A stretch of 64,000 bases of DNA from Craterostigma plantagineum (GCA_027422505.1 JAPQWV010000017.1:18291501-18355500); one strand, 5' to 3'; positions 1 to 11,725 are shown, counted from the first letter of the stretch. Translations and numbers: made by a program. Notes: a model not told the origin generated them from the sequence alone.

Positions 1-1636
1 CTCAATTTCGACAATTAAAGCTGAGATTCCAACACTATATATTCGAATTGGGTTTGAAGTAATAGTTCGGTATAAACCTAATTAACCTAATTCGGTCAAT
101 AACGTCGACATTTCTGCGACTTTCACCTTTTTTTAGAGTCATTGGTGATTTTCGTAACAAATAATTGTTATTCAACAATTGTTACTTTTCTTCAATGATT
201 ACTATAATTGTTATATCTGTTACTGTCTTTGCTACATCGGTTACTTAAATTGCATGGCTTGTTACCCAGATATTGTGTTCACAAAATCTTCAATATACGT
301 CGCATAAAGAATTTTGATTCAAAATTCTTCACCACTTCTTTCTTAAACTCAATAATTCTCGTTCATTATTAAGACTCATTATCAAATTCACTCAGTTTCG
401 TGTTAATCGGCCATTAAATTCGATATTTGGTCCATTTATATTCTCGCTTTTTCGAAGTGGAATTTCATAATTATTTCGTCTTATACTTTAAATTATTCAT
501 TTATTATAACTACCCATGAGGAATCGAAGTCGATCCCATCTTATTTGCACCTTAACAACGATATTTCAGTCGGTTTTAGAGTCCTAAAAGCAAACCAAAA
601 TCGAATGGAAGAGACGATGGCAAATGACTATAATTATTGGCAACTATGAAGTATAGAATTGTCATTTCCTGTCACATGGGTCCTTCAAACTTATATTTTC
701 GGTAATTAGGTCTTTGGGCCTAAATTAAACTCTTATAGGGCCTGAACTGTTTTGAAATTGGCTAATAGGGCCTGAACCCAAATTTACCCTTTTTTGTTTT
801 GGTAGTACAAGTCCAAGATATTAAAGTGAGACCATATTCGATTTTCGGAGGCCTTATTATTTTATTTTGCATACTTTGTTTAGGCCAGTTTCCAGTTAAG
901 GAGAAACTTCTATTATATTACAAATACGTCAATAATGTTTTAGGCCGAAATATATGAAAACCTTGTCCCGGTTGGACTTCAATGACACCCTTTTGTCACG
1001 ATTGAATGAATTGTAGGCAATTCTTTGATTTCTTCAATCGTGGAAAAAAATGTGTTGGCACAATAGTAGGGTGTGGAAGTTTGATGAAAATCAAAAGAGG
1101 AAAACGCCCCCTAATAAACTAATAGCGCGTTTTACTTGACCTTTATTATTTTCATATCGGCAGCTAACTTGGAATATATATGCAGCAATTTACAGTTCAC
1201 ATTAGTTCGCTTATTATGTATATGTGACCAGTCGAACGGAGAAAAGTATCAAATTTCTATATCCTATGCGTTTTCCTTGCTCGACGACATCATTGCTTTC
1301 TGATTGCTATATCAAATTTCTGTATCATATGAGTTCCTATGTACTATAAGAAAGATATTTCACGACAAGAGCAAGGAGAAATGTTGCATGGTTTCTAGAA
1401 TCTTATGGGCTTTTAGATAGAAATTAAAATTGATCAAATAAGCATTCTTATTAATAGATAGAATTTTCTAGGATTTCAAATAAAAAATGATCAGCATTCC
1501 TATTTAGTAGATGGGGCAAATTTTGCGGGAGAGTTTTGTCTAATCGTGACTGTACACTACTTAACTTGAATGATTTAGCCAATAATAATTAAGTGTTGCT
1601 TCTTAAAACCCTTTCGTAGGAGTTGCAAACACATTT
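1..1636. other. Non-coding AT-rich sequence
   Basis: No exon series, RNA gene or complete transposon was recognised here. A 12-bp phrase TAGGGCCTGAAC occurs twice about 30 bp apart (736-747 and 766-777), in a stretch resembling degenerate repeat DNA. Otherwise this is AT-rich intergenic sequence. Confidence 0.6.
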
Positions 1637-2274
1637 GGGGTGTTTGTTTGAGGTGAATCACGGTGATACTCAAATCACGGTCACCGAATGTGAATTAAGG
1701 TGATATGTCATCAATGTCTTTGTTTTGTGGTGATATCTCATTTCGCAAATCAAGGTGATATTGAATATTGTGTTTGTTTAATCAATGTGACATGTGGGTG
1801 GTGATGTGTAAATGTCATATTAAATCTCAAACATATTTAAGTGGATTAAATATTCTTTTTAAGGTAATATGTACATGATAATTATTTAAATGACAAAGTT
1901 TTAATTTTTAAAATTGTTATAATTCTTTTTATAAAAATTTTTAACATTAGCATTTTATTAAATAAATAAATATTTTTTAAGATTAACTAGGTTATGTAAT
2001 TAAAAATAGGGAAAGTGGCATATAAAAGAGGAATGTAAAAAATTGGGAGTATTTTTGTCCATTAAAAAGTTAGAGATCACCTCATTACCGTGATGTTGGA
2101 TCACCTAGGTTTTTTGGGGGTGATAAAAAACTTGAAATATCACCCTATTTTCATCACCTAAGTGATACGTAATTATGGTGATAACTTATCACCTACACCA
2201 AACAAATATAGTGATAACAGATAGCAGAGAAGATCACGACGATGTTTTGCAGGATCACCCAAAACAAACACCCC
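1637..2274. mobile_element. Tourist-like MITE, copy 1
   Basis: A 638-bp non-coding element starts GGGGTGTTTGTTTGAGGTGA and ends with the near inverse complement (GATCACCC...AAACACCCC). Short GTGATATCAC-like words fill the body on both strands. The same termini and internal wording recur at 36620-37301, so both belong to one family. The second copy is flanked by TTA, the usual PIF/Harbinger target duplication. Here the flanks (TTT/ATA) are no longer a clear duplication. It lies about 500 bp upstream of the patatin TATA box. Confidence 0.7.
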
Positions 2275-2770
2275 ATATATCTAATTTATTTTTATAAACG
2301 AAAAATTCAAATCTAGCACTTGATCCTAATTGGTATCAAACTCTTGATCTACATCAAAGTATCAGGTGGGATCGAAAACCCCCAACCTTTTTCTGCGTCT
2401 TATCGCGGCAACGAAAATGAGCTAAAAACAAGAAAAGTAAAATATGTACAACCGTGTTAGAAGTCAAATGAATAACTTTCAATTGATTATGAACGAACAA
2501 GGACAAAGCCCATCCCCAAGACAAGACGCAGAAGAATCCAACTCGTTTACTAAATTTCCACATTCGCTAGAAAATTCAGACCACGCAACGTGGAACTTGA
2601 TCCGATCGACGACTGACTTTTATGATCTTCTTACAATAAATGATAGTAAAAAATTTGGAAAATCTTATCATTCCTTCTCTCTTCAACAATAACCGTCCCA
2701 TAACGGGCATCGGGTCAACCCATGAAGCGACCCGACCCATACTTCAGCAGGCGCCATAACCGAATACCAC
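2275..2770 (+). other. Upstream region of the patatin-like gene
   Basis: Non-coding sequence between the MITE and the patatin promoter. A short ORF (2444-2692) resembles no family I recognise. Around 2331 there is a TGGTATCAAACTCTTGAT stretch, loosely like an initiator-tRNA(Met) primer-binding site of LTR elements, but no LTR was found next to it. Confidence 0.45.
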
Positions 2771-2780
2771 TATAAATAGG
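2771..2780 (+). promoter_or_regulatory. TATA box of the patatin-like gene
   Basis: TATAAATAGG lies 104 bp before the start codon at 2875, leaving room for a 5'UTR of about 70 bp. It is the only strong TATA motif close upstream in the right orientation. Confidence 0.65.
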
Positions 2781-2874
2781 CATCATGGGAACTTCCACAA
2801 CATCTCGGCACACGAGTGTTGCACTATTTCTTCCCCTATCATCTCTTCCAATCAAATAAAAAAAATAAAAAAAA

Positions 2875-5171
2875 ATGAAGAAAAGGACTCTCACCATCTT
2901 CTTCGCTCTCAACATTATCACCACATTATGCATTCTATCGTCTCCAATATCTGCTCAGACAAAAGGAAGATACGCTACGATCTTAAGCATCGACGGCGGC
3001 GGCGTACGGGGAATTATCCCGGGGGCGATTTTAGCCCATCTCGAATCGAAGCTTCAGGCAATCCATCTCCCGATTTTCATCATATCACTTTTGATAAATA
3101 TATATTAAATATGCACAATTTTGCTTACTTCCAAAATTGCAACAGGAATTAGACGGTCCTAACGCAAGAATCGCGGATTATTTCGACGTGATCGCGGGCA
3201 CGAGCACGGGCGGTTTGGTCACGACGATGCTCACCGCCCCCGACGGTAATAACCGCCCTTTGTACGCGGCGAGGAACATCACTAGTTTCTACATCGAACA
3301 TAGCCCCAAAATCTTCCCCGAGAATAGGTATGTATTTTGGACATTTCTTTAATCAAATTCGCTTGGTAATAAATTCCAGTGTTAGAAACGTAATTTTGTA
3401 AAAATACGGCGATTTTATCAGGCGAAATAGCTTCGTGGACTCCATCACGAACGTATTCGGGGGCCCGAAGTACGACGGGAAGTACCTAACGTCGTTGGTT
3501 CGTGGACTGTTGGGAAGCCTTACCGTGAGCCAGACCGTGACGAATGTAGTTATCCCGACTTTCGATATCAAGCGCCTTCAACCGATTATCTTCACCACAA
3601 AAGACGTAAATAATAATATTAATTATCACTGCAAGAACGTGGTTCGTATTATGATCGATCGTAATGTTTAGTTCGATGTATTTTCTGTATGATTGTATGC
3701 AGGGAAAAGCTAACGCTACGAAGAACGCTCTTTTGTCCGACGTATGCCTGGGAACGTCGGCAGCTCCGACCTATTTGCCGCCATATTATTTCGAGACGAA
3801 AAGCGAACAAGGGCAAGTGCATTCCTTCGACCTCATCGACGGCGGCGTCGCTGCAAATAATCCCGTGAGTATCTTCTTCATCGTTTGCGACTTAAATAAA
3901 AATCTCAACACGTATGTAAGTCAGTCGTGATTAAACTTGTCGAGGGACGATTTTTGTGGATGATAAATTTCGCGCGATTGTGACTATACCGTAGCAAATA
4001 TATCACTAATTTATCCTTTTCAAATTTCGCAATTGACTGACTATTGGTCGCGATTTCGGCTTTTATGGATCAGGTTAACCGGATTGAAAATACCATGTCA
4101 TATCTATCTATATATTTTAGTAAGTGGCAGCAGACCTAACCACTCTTAATTAATTTGGTGTGTTAATTTTAACTACAATTTTACCCATGATTTTGTTAAT
4201 ATATAACGTCAATTTTCTTGATAATAAGATTACATTAAAATTTAATTTTAGAGAACTTAAAATATAAAATAATATATCTATATTTATATATTGCACGTGC
4301 ATAGAATGTGCTTAAATATTAGTATATATATATATATATAATATATATAGATAGATAGATTAATTTTAGTGTTCACTTTTTGTGGCACATCTTATATGTT
4401 TGTTTTTGGTGTTATATTAACGTGACATTTCAACATAAAGATGTGCAATCAATTACACATTAAAGATGTCAATCAAGCTTCTTGTGTATATTCGTCGTAA
4501 TCACCATCTTGTGCCCCATTGATGAGGAGACCTTGTGTGATTATCGTCTTTGTTCAGACAATGATGGCGATAACGCACGTAAACAAAGAGATATTACATG
4601 GGAAGTTCGAGGTGACGGACATGGAGCCAATGAACGGAAAGAGAATGCTCGTCCTGTCGTTGGGCACGGGCTTGTCCAAGCTCGAGGAAAAGTACAACGC
4701 TAGGGAAGCTTCAAAATGGGGCTTGCTCGGATGGGTTTATAACGACGGGTCGAGCCCTTTGATCGACGTCTATGGGGACGCTAGCTCGGACATGGTCGAT
4801 ATTCACGTCTCCACCCTCTTTCAATCGCTCCAAAGCGAGCAAAACTACCTTCGAATTCAGGTCTTATTTGCGTCTTAACGTTTTTTTGGTGTCGAATGCG
4901 CCCGATGAAATTTCTTTTTCTTACGCTTTTTTTCCATATTTATTAGGAGGATGCGTTGGCTGGGGATGCATCGTCGGTCGATGTTTCGTCGGTTAAGAAC
5001 ATGCAGATGTTGGTTCAAATAGGTAATGATCTCTTGATAAAGCCCGTTTCGAGGGTTAATTTGGACACGGGTCGACCCGAACCGGTTCAAGGAGGGGGCA
5101 CCAATGCGGATGCTCTGGCCCGGTTCGCCGGGATCTTGTCTGAAGAGAGAAAGTTCCGAATGGCAAATTGA
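2875..5171 (+). CDS. Patatin-like phospholipase (lipid acyl hydrolase), six exons
   Basis: The exons predicted from splice sites and family alignment are 2875-3057, 3146-3327, 3422-3605, 3703-3864, 4558-4860 and 4947-5171. They join without frame loss into 412 residues, close to plant patatins (about 390-410). Residues 1-27 form a signal peptide ending SPISA, implying entry to the secretory pathway or vacuole. The oxyanion loop is DGGGVRG (40-46). The nucleophile is Ser81 in GTSTGG and the partner is Asp229 in DGG, so the Ser-Asp dyad is intact. Known family activity is deacylation of galactolipids and phospholipids, often in storage, defence or stress. Introns 2-5 are GT-AG; intron 1 appears GC-AG. 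Intron 4 is enlarged by a short Helitron-like insert and AT repeats. Nothing suggests a pseudogene. Which paralogue it is (PLP1/PLP2 or tuber-type) cannot be settled here. Confidence 0.93.
4103..4322 (+). mobile_element. Short Helitron-like insert in patatin intron 4
   Basis: The 220-bp segment begins TCTATCTATATATTTTAG after an A. It ends with a GC-rich hairpin (GCACGTGCATAGAATGTGC, 4293-4311) and, 11 bases on, ATTAG followed by T. Helitrons characteristically have 5' TC, a 3' hairpin followed by CTRR, and insertion between A and T. The last four bases are TTAG rather than CTAG, so the 3' end is degenerate. Confidence 0.5.
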
Positions 5172-5699
5172 GTTATGTAAGGAGGAGTGCCTAGTGGGTT
5201 TTTATTATTATTCTTTTACATAGATGGATTAAAACCAATAGAGGTTAATAATTACTAATGTATGAATTACACATCGTCATAACGTATACGTCGTAAACTC
5301 GGACTTCAAAATATTTTGGGGAAAAATCAAGCTTCGCGCCTTTCCGACTAACTCATAAAAAATTTATTCTGGCTTACTCGATTCTCGTTGTTGTTGAAGC
5401 GTCTGTTATTCACCTGTTACTAGATATGAATAGTTGGGATCAGCGTCCCATGACATGAGAAGTTAATTTTTTTCATGAAATAGTTTTAAAGAAAAATCGA
5501 ACCTGCAAAATCATTGGTGATAACCTTTTCTAGTGTACATCGTCATACTACCTCTTAGCCAAATAGATCCAATCATTTACAAAGTATTCCTTAAACCCCC
5601 TCGAGGTTTCACAATCACAAACATAGAATTTATTTTCATTTAGTCGTGGCTACCTCCTTCGAAACTGTTATCCCCGGATTTAATCGGTAAAATATTCGC
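5172..5699. other. Patatin 3' flank and intergenic DNA
   Basis: This holds the presumed 3'UTR followed by AT-rich sequence. No gene, RNA or convincing element boundary was recognised. Confidence 0.5.
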
Positions 5700-6585
5700 G
5701 AGTAGAAAAGACGGATTATATTTTCCCTCGGAAATTACCCCGGAAAGAGAGCGAACTAGAAAATAACATGAAGAATGAATAGGATGAGTAGGAAAGAGGA
5801 AGAGGATAGGTCAGAAGAAGGAAGAGGATGAACAGGAAAGCAGCCTCAGGAAGCAGCCTGGCGAGCCCGAGGAGCTGTAAGGAGGGCCCGAGGGATGTCA
5901 GGGAGTGCCCGAGCAACCCCATTGAGCTGTCAGAAAGGAGTGCTCGAGCAACTCCATTGAGCTGTCAGGAAGGAGTGCCCGAGCAGCTCCATTGAGCTGC
6001 CAGAGAAGGTGCCCGAGCAGCTTCAGTGAGCTTTCTGGCAAGAGTGGCCGAGCAGCTCCAGGAAGTAGTCTGGCAAGAGTCCGAGGTGCTGTCAGGCAAG
6101 AGTGCCCGAACAGCTCCAACGCAAGAGCAACCGAACGCCCACCAGAAAGCTGACGGCAAGAACGAGCTGGGGGAGTAGCCGAGGCAGTTCCCGAGCCCGA
6201 AGGGCAAGAACTCGACGGAGGAAGGAGAGTGAGCGACATGCGAGAGAAGAACACGTCGTCGCGTAAAGTTCGCGAAAGAGCGGACTGGGGTGATGAACAG
6301 GTCAAGGCGAGGGAAGACGAGATCAGTATAAAAGGTAACGGTTGAGCCATTGTTTAGAGGTACACATTCTGAAAAAGAAAAAAACCACTTTTATGCCTAG
6401 CACCTGCGATCACCTTTTTCTTGAGGAAGAATCTGACTTGAGCGTCGGAGGGGCGTCACCGGAACCACACCGGCACCCCTCTAACCTGCTTTCTTTGGTG
6501 TTAGGTTCGAGTTTCGTGATCGTGAGGAAGGAGAGAAGACGCGCCATCCGTCGTTACAAGAGGTCGTTTTACACGGTCCACATCA
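5700..6585 (+). mobile_element. Partial LTR of an LTR retrotransposon
   Basis: A TATA box (TATAAAAGG at about 6328) is followed about 100 bp later by TTGAGCGTCGGAGGGG and a CACCGG...CCGGCACCCC hairpin-like stretch, a combination typical of the R/U5 part of plant LTRs. The upstream part holds U3-like tandem repeats. No primer-binding site or matching second LTR was found, so this is a solo or broken LTR and its limits are approximate. Confidence 0.45.
5910..6135 (+). repeat. Imperfect 35-bp minisatellite
   Basis: About seven degenerate units run on the pattern GAGTGCCCGAGCAGCTCCAT plus TGAGCTGTCAGGAAG. The first three keep 35-36 bp and later ones shrink to 23-35 bp. They lie 200-400 bp upstream of the TATA box at 6328, where an LTR enhancer would lie. 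Open frames on the minus strand here are by-products of the GC-rich repeat. Confidence 0.7.
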
Positions 6586-7215
6586 GAAACTCTCCCACCA
6601 AAAAAAAGAAAACCCTAGTCCCTCTAGCCGCCACCTTCATCTAGCCGCAAACTCCTCCTCCTCCACCCCTCTAACCTGCTTTCATTTCTTGTTTTCTCCA
6701 CCTACACCTCCTCCACTGCAGTCGCCTTTGCCATGGCCTCCCCCATCACTGCCTCCACGTCGCCCTCGCCCTCACCCTCGCCAACTCGTCTCCGCCGGCG
6801 CCCACCACCACAGTCCACCACTCGCTACCATCCACCCGCGAGTCTCCCGTGTGGAGCTCGTTTCTCCTGGCTTTAGGTCAGAAGCTCTTTTCTCCCATTG
6901 TGGAGCCCTTTTCTCCCCCGTGGAGCCCCTTCCTGGCCTCGAGTCGTTGGACAAAGAAAGTGTAGATTACTGTAGATTTGGATTAATTGAATTTTTTGTG
7001 GTAATGTTCTATTGTTCTTTGGTTCAAGTTCAGGGCTTATTTCGTTTTCTGTCGGCTTTTGTTTTGTTGTGCTGTTTTGCTCCTATGTGAGCCTTTGTTC
7101 TCTACCGGATACTGATGTCACCGGACTGACCCTTTGGGCTATTCAGCCAGCCCTGTATAGTTGTCGATTAATACAAGCTATCGTTTGGTTAAAAAAAATT
7201 GTGGCTACAATAAGG
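6586..7215 (+). other. C-rich exon-like stretch with LINE/retroposed-like tail
   Basis: A C-rich leader leads to an ATG in good context at 6733 that encodes a Ser/Pro/Arg-rich start, but the frame stops after about 50 codons. The right side (7100-7200) ends in an A run and resembles plant retroposon tails, although no target duplication was found. The 20-bp string CACCCCTCTAACCTGCTTTC occurs at 6474-6493 and again at 6662-6681, tying this stretch to the LTR fragment on its left. No function is assigned. Confidence 0.3.
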
Positions 7216-7469
7216 AGTCCAAACATAATAAAGCCTATTGAATATGAAGTTTTTTAACACTATGACACCCATTCATTAAATGTAGGATTTGAAAATTAGA
7301 ATTTTGCACCGTGAGTTCGTAAACATCGCATGATCGTTGCACTCGGGAAGAAGACATTTAATTTGTGTTGTTGTAACTTATGAGAAATGCATATGAATAA
7401 GAATTAATGAGGGAAGAGATAATAAACATCACAACACAGGTCTTCAGTATTTTTCGATCAATTCCTTTT

Positions 7470-7654
7470 CAACAACTTAGGATTTTGCGCTGTTTTATAC
7501 TCCGTAAAAGCGTATTTTCGATCGTTATCTATCATAATATACTTGGTTATTCTAAGTTAATGTTTACATTTCATATTGCGTAGATATTGGAGCAAAATGG
7601 ATCGCAAGGTGGGTTTTAGGTGGCCTTATTCAAATCTCTTTCTCATTAAGACAA
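7470..7654 (+). repeat. 5' LTR of the Athila-type element, first part
   Basis: This is nearly identical to 29332-29516, including CCGTAAAAGCGTATTTTCGATC, GATATTGGAGCAAAATGG and CTCATTAAGACAA. It stops at the Helitron boundary (AA before CTAG). The start is set by alignment to the 3' LTR; its first bases read CA rather than TG, so the edge is uncertain by a few bases. Confidence 0.8.
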
Positions 7655-7683
7655 CTAGGTTTAGACCCGTGCGATGCACGGGT
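7655..7683 (-). other. Helitron 3' terminus with hairpin
   Basis: The plus strand reads CTAGGTTTAG then ACCCGTGC-GAT-GCACGGGT, a perfect 8-bp stem with a 3-nt loop. In the element's orientation the hairpin lies 10 bases before the terminal CTAG. Such hairpins act as the termination signal of rolling-circle transposition. Confidence 0.9.
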
Positions 7684-8889
7684 TTTTTCATCCCAAATAT
7701 ATAGACGGCATGCTTATGTTAATAAGAAAAATAGCATGATCGATGTTGATGAACCATAAAATGGCATGTATGACCGTTACTTGTATTGATTTGGCTCATA
7801 CCATGATGGTCTATGTTTTAAAATGTGTATGAATATGCATTCTGTTTTTATTTGATCAGAGTACCACGAACGACACCATAAAATAAATCGCATGTTTGAT
7901 GAAATACCGTTTTATAATACCCTTTCAGTTTAGTTGGTATGCGATTGTTCATTCTACATTATGTTCAGCAGTTGGCTAATAAATACAACACATGGTAAAA
8001 AGAAAATAGTCAAACACCGCCACACCCATCGGCTTCATGGCCGTCCTCTCTATGACCCTTCAGCTAACAATCATCGTCCTCCACCGCAACCGCACATGTA
8101 CTGCTTGAACTCTAACACGATAGTTTCTTGCATTAAAACAAACGGCTACAGAAATATAACGCCGAAAGAAAATGCCCTTGATTCGAATCTTCACCTTTAC
8201 ATCGGCAATGGAAATAATCTTGTTCCATTCACCCGTTTCCGAGTGACCCACAACGCCATACCATCAATATGCAATTTCTCTTTTTGTTTTTGTTATATTA
8301 ATCGAGAATTCAATCGACATATGATCTTCGGGCATTTGAAAATAATCTGTACCGTAGGGGAATTATTTGTCCATCTCCATTGTATTCGATCTGATTGTCG
8401 AGCTGCAGTTCGTAGGAATGAAGATCGAATGAAAAAGTTTCGAGGGGCAACCATCTAGTAGCTGATCGAACGAAAAAATAATCGAAATTACAAACCATGA
8501 ATATTTATATTTTTATTTTTAGAAAATGAGAAGAAAAAAGAAAAGAAATTAAACAGAAAATTTAATTGAATATTAAATGCAACGCCCACTTTCAAAAAAA
8601 TAAAAGAAAAAAAACTTATAGGAAAGAAATTAAGAAAACATAAAAGTCATTCTCTCTCATCGCGTCATTGGCTTCTTCATCTGTTTCTTCCCCAAATTTC
8701 ATACAACAAACATTACAAAAAAAGAATAAAAGAAAGAGTGGCGGGGGAACAATGCCCCGTTAAGGATAGCGTGGTGCTGTAGCTCCCGTTAGCATCACGT
8801 TTGGCGACCGATTGGAGATGATTTATTGCCATGTATGGAGTCCAACGCCAGCTATCACGGGCTGTTGGAGATGCTCTAAGTACTGCAGT
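7684..8889. other. Helitron interior, no recognisable gene
   Basis: A 174-codon plus-strand frame at 7934-8458 has no recognisable motif and an unlikely composition, so it is not called. The rest is AT-rich. The string TTGGAGATGCTCTAAG near 8868 resembles common plant MITE ends, but no partner end was found. Confidence 0.5.
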
Positions 8890-9862
8890 CTGATAGTTGT
8901 GCATTGTACAGTCTTACAATGTTTAAGTAGTGTGCAGTATTACAGTATTGCAATGTTTAAGTAGTGCAGTCTCGTAATCGAGTCAGACTCATAGCCGTGC
9001 ATCGTAGAGTTTACAATGTTTAAGTAGTGCAGCCTCACAGTCTTACAATCTTACAATCATACAAAATTAAGTGTCGTTCTTTCCGTCGCACAAACGTGAA
9101 AGAATTAGAGTCATAGTCATTATATTCTTATACAAAACACACGGAAAACATTATGTCTTACAGATATTAAAGAACTAGAGTCATAATCATTATATTCTTA
9201 TATATCGTAAATTTTATTTACAGTATTTTATTGATGATATGCGAGAGAGTCAATAATGTATAAAATGTAGTGATGTTGTAAACATGTATAAAATGTACGT
9301 GAAAATTGTAAGATTGCGTAAGACTGCTAATATGTTCCTGAGAAGGCGAAAGCTCTTGAGGAGTCCACTAATATCCAAATATTTGCCGTACAAAGCTCCA
9401 AAAATATTGTACGACTTGGTTGTAATATAATATAATATAATGCATGCCTCGTCTATCGTATAATACAATTTTCAGGAGAGTCTTACAAAATTGATGTTAA
9501 CAGTAGCAACAATAACTTTACAATATCAAGCTTACCAATATATATTATATAACTTGATAAGTAAAGCAATCTTGTAAGACTGACTTGTAATACTGTCAAA
9601 CACTTAGTGAGAGTACTGGACTTAAAGAATATAAATATGTGAAAATTGTAAGACTGCGTACGACTACTAATATGTTTTTCAAGGCTCGTAGGACTGCAAC
9701 AATGTCAATACAACTGTAAGGAGGTAAAACCCTAAAAACGTAAGATTGTAAGACCGAAGGAGCACAAGAGGAATTTTTCAGGGTGTTGAACAAATAAAAA
9801 AATACAACTTTTGCCATATAATCAAGGTAAATGGCCTAAGTTGATCATCCTCGATCATCATC

Positions 9863-10144
9863 TCATGGCATATATAGCAAATTTTTGAAACAGATAGAAC
9901 ATGTATCATCTAATATTTCAAGGATGTACTTATTCCCAACTATGAGGCTGAGCATCTTGTATTTACATATGAAGGCGATAGTTGTCGTAGGTTGCTCCGA
10001 CTGTGCGTCGGCTCCAAAAATTATTCGCTTAACAGGCTTGGATTCTCGGACTTTAGACCAACATAGTTGAGCAATCGACAACCTCACACATGAATTATTT
10101 ATCTGCATCATCACAAAAGACTTGATATTCCATGTAGGATCCAA
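9863..10144 (-). other. Unrecognised minus-strand frame between satellite blocks
   Basis: A 93-codon frame lies in the only non-repetitive island of the array (about 9926-10180). Its codon content is gene-like in places, but no domain is recognised and it runs into repeat DNA on the left. It could be a captured exon like the NEK and HSP90 pieces further along, or chance. Confidence 0.25.
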
Positions 10145-10305
10145 AAGCTGAATTATTGATAACTAATATCCAAATATCTACCGGAAAAGCTCATGCAGGA
10201 GTTTTGGTAGTTGATGGTCCGGAAACCGTGAACGGACCGCAACGTTTCTTTTTACCGTGCATCGAATACATTAATGTATTAAAATATACTATATATGAAC
10301 TAATT

Positions 10306-10405
10306 ATAATATAATATAATATAATATAATATAATATAATATAATATAATATAATATAATATAATATAATATAATATAATATAATATAATATAATATAAT
10401 ATAAT
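10306..10405. repeat. (ATAAT)n pentanucleotide microsatellite, about 20 units
   Basis: An uninterrupted ATAAT repeat ending at GCATGCCTCATCTATC. Shorter versions of the same tract sit at 9423-9441 and 11195-11227, at the same place in each larger repeat unit. Confidence 0.95.
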
Positions 10406-10726
10406 GCATGCCTCATCTATCGCATAATACAATTTTTAGGAGCAGTCTTGCAAAATTGATGGAGCAACTATAACTTTACAATATCAGTCTTACCAATATA
10501 TATTATATAAGTTGATAAGTAAAGTAATCTTGTAAGACAGACTTGTAATACTGTCAAACACTTAGTGAGAGTATTGTACTTAAAGAATATAAGTATGTGA
10601 AAATTGTAAGATTGCGCAAGACTGCTAATATGTTCTTGAGAAGACGAAGAAGCTCTTGAGGAGTCCACTAATATCCAAATATCTGCCGTACAAAGGTGAC
10701 TCCAAAACTATTGTACGACTCGGTTG

Positions 10727-10852
10727 TATAATATAATATAATATAATATAATATAATATAATATAATATAATATAATATAATATAATATAATATAATATA
10801 ATATAATATAATATAATATAATATAATATAATATAATATAATATAATATAAT
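10727..10852. repeat. (ATAAT)n pentanucleotide microsatellite, about 25 units
   Basis: The longest of four such tracts, again ending at GCATGCCTCATCTATC. Open frames of repeated ILYY residues on the minus strand are artefacts of this repeat. Confidence 0.95.
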
Positions 10853-11725
10853 GCATGCCTCATCTATCATATAATACAATTTTTAGGAGCAGTCTTGCAA
10901 AATTGATATTAACTGCAACAACAATAACCTTACAATATCAGTCTTACCAACATATATATTATATAAATTGATAAGTAAAGCACTCTTGTAAGACTGACTT
11001 GTAATAATGTCAAACACTTCGTGAGAGTATTGTACTTAAAGAATATAAGTATGTGAAAATTGTAAGATTGCGCAAGGCTGCTAATATGTTCTTGAGAAGA
11101 CGAAGAAGCTCTTGAGGAGTCCACTAATATCCAAATATCTGCCGTACAAAGGTGACTCCAAAAATATTGTACGATGCGGTTGTATAATTAGATTTATATA
11201 ATATAATATAATATAATATAATATAATGCATGCCTCGTCTATCGTACAATACGATTTTTAGGAGCAGTCTTACAAAATTGGTGTTAACCGTAGCAACAAT
11301 AACTTTACAATATCAGTCTTACCAATATTTATTATATAAGTTGATAAGTAAAGCAATCTTGTAAGACTGACTTGTAATACAGTCAAACACTTAGTCAGAG
11401 TACTTGACTTAAAGAATATAGGTATATGAAATTGTAAGACTGCGTAAGACTGCTAATATGTTTTTAGAACTATAAGGCTCGTAGTACTGCAGCAATGTAA
11501 ATACAACTGTAAGGAGGTAAAACCCTAAAAATGTAGATTGTAAGACTGAAGGAGCACAAAAGGAATTCTTTCAGGGTGTTGAACAAATAAAGAAAAATAC
11601 AACTTTTGCCATATAATCGAGCTAAAGGGCCTAAGTTGATCATCCTCGATGATCATCTCATGGCATATATATCAAATTTGAAACAGAGAGCACATGTATC
11701 ATCTAATATTTCAAGAGTGAAAACT

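Larger units (their letters stand above)
8890..11720. repeat. Tandem satellite-like array with TGTAAGACTG motifs
   Basis: The basic unit begins GTGAAAATTGTAAGATTGCG and appears at 9299, 9639 (variant), 10597, 11053 and about 11426 (variant); the 10597 and 11053 units are 456 bp apart. A longer segment, 9639-9925, is repeated at 11426-11712. Each full unit holds GGAGTCCACTAATATCCAAA, an (ATAAT)n tract and ATGCATGCCTC. The word CAGTCTTACAA and its inverse TTGTAAGACTG recur many times on both strands. Confidence 0.8.

Noticed and set aside
2444..2692. 82-codon frame upstream of the patatin promoter
   Set aside because: No family motif and no splice or start context. The nearby primer-site-like sequence lacks an LTR, so a gag remnant could not be supported.
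5898..6350. 150-codon minus-strand frame
   Set aside because: It is created by the GC-rich 35-bp repeats; composition and periodicity follow the repeat.
7934..8458. 174-codon plus-strand frame in the Helitron
   Set aside because: No recognisable domain, odd composition, no splice signals, and it lies in non-coding Helitron DNA.
10625..10879. Minus-strand frames of repeated ILYY residues
   Set aside because: Direct translation of the (ATAAT)n microsatellite.
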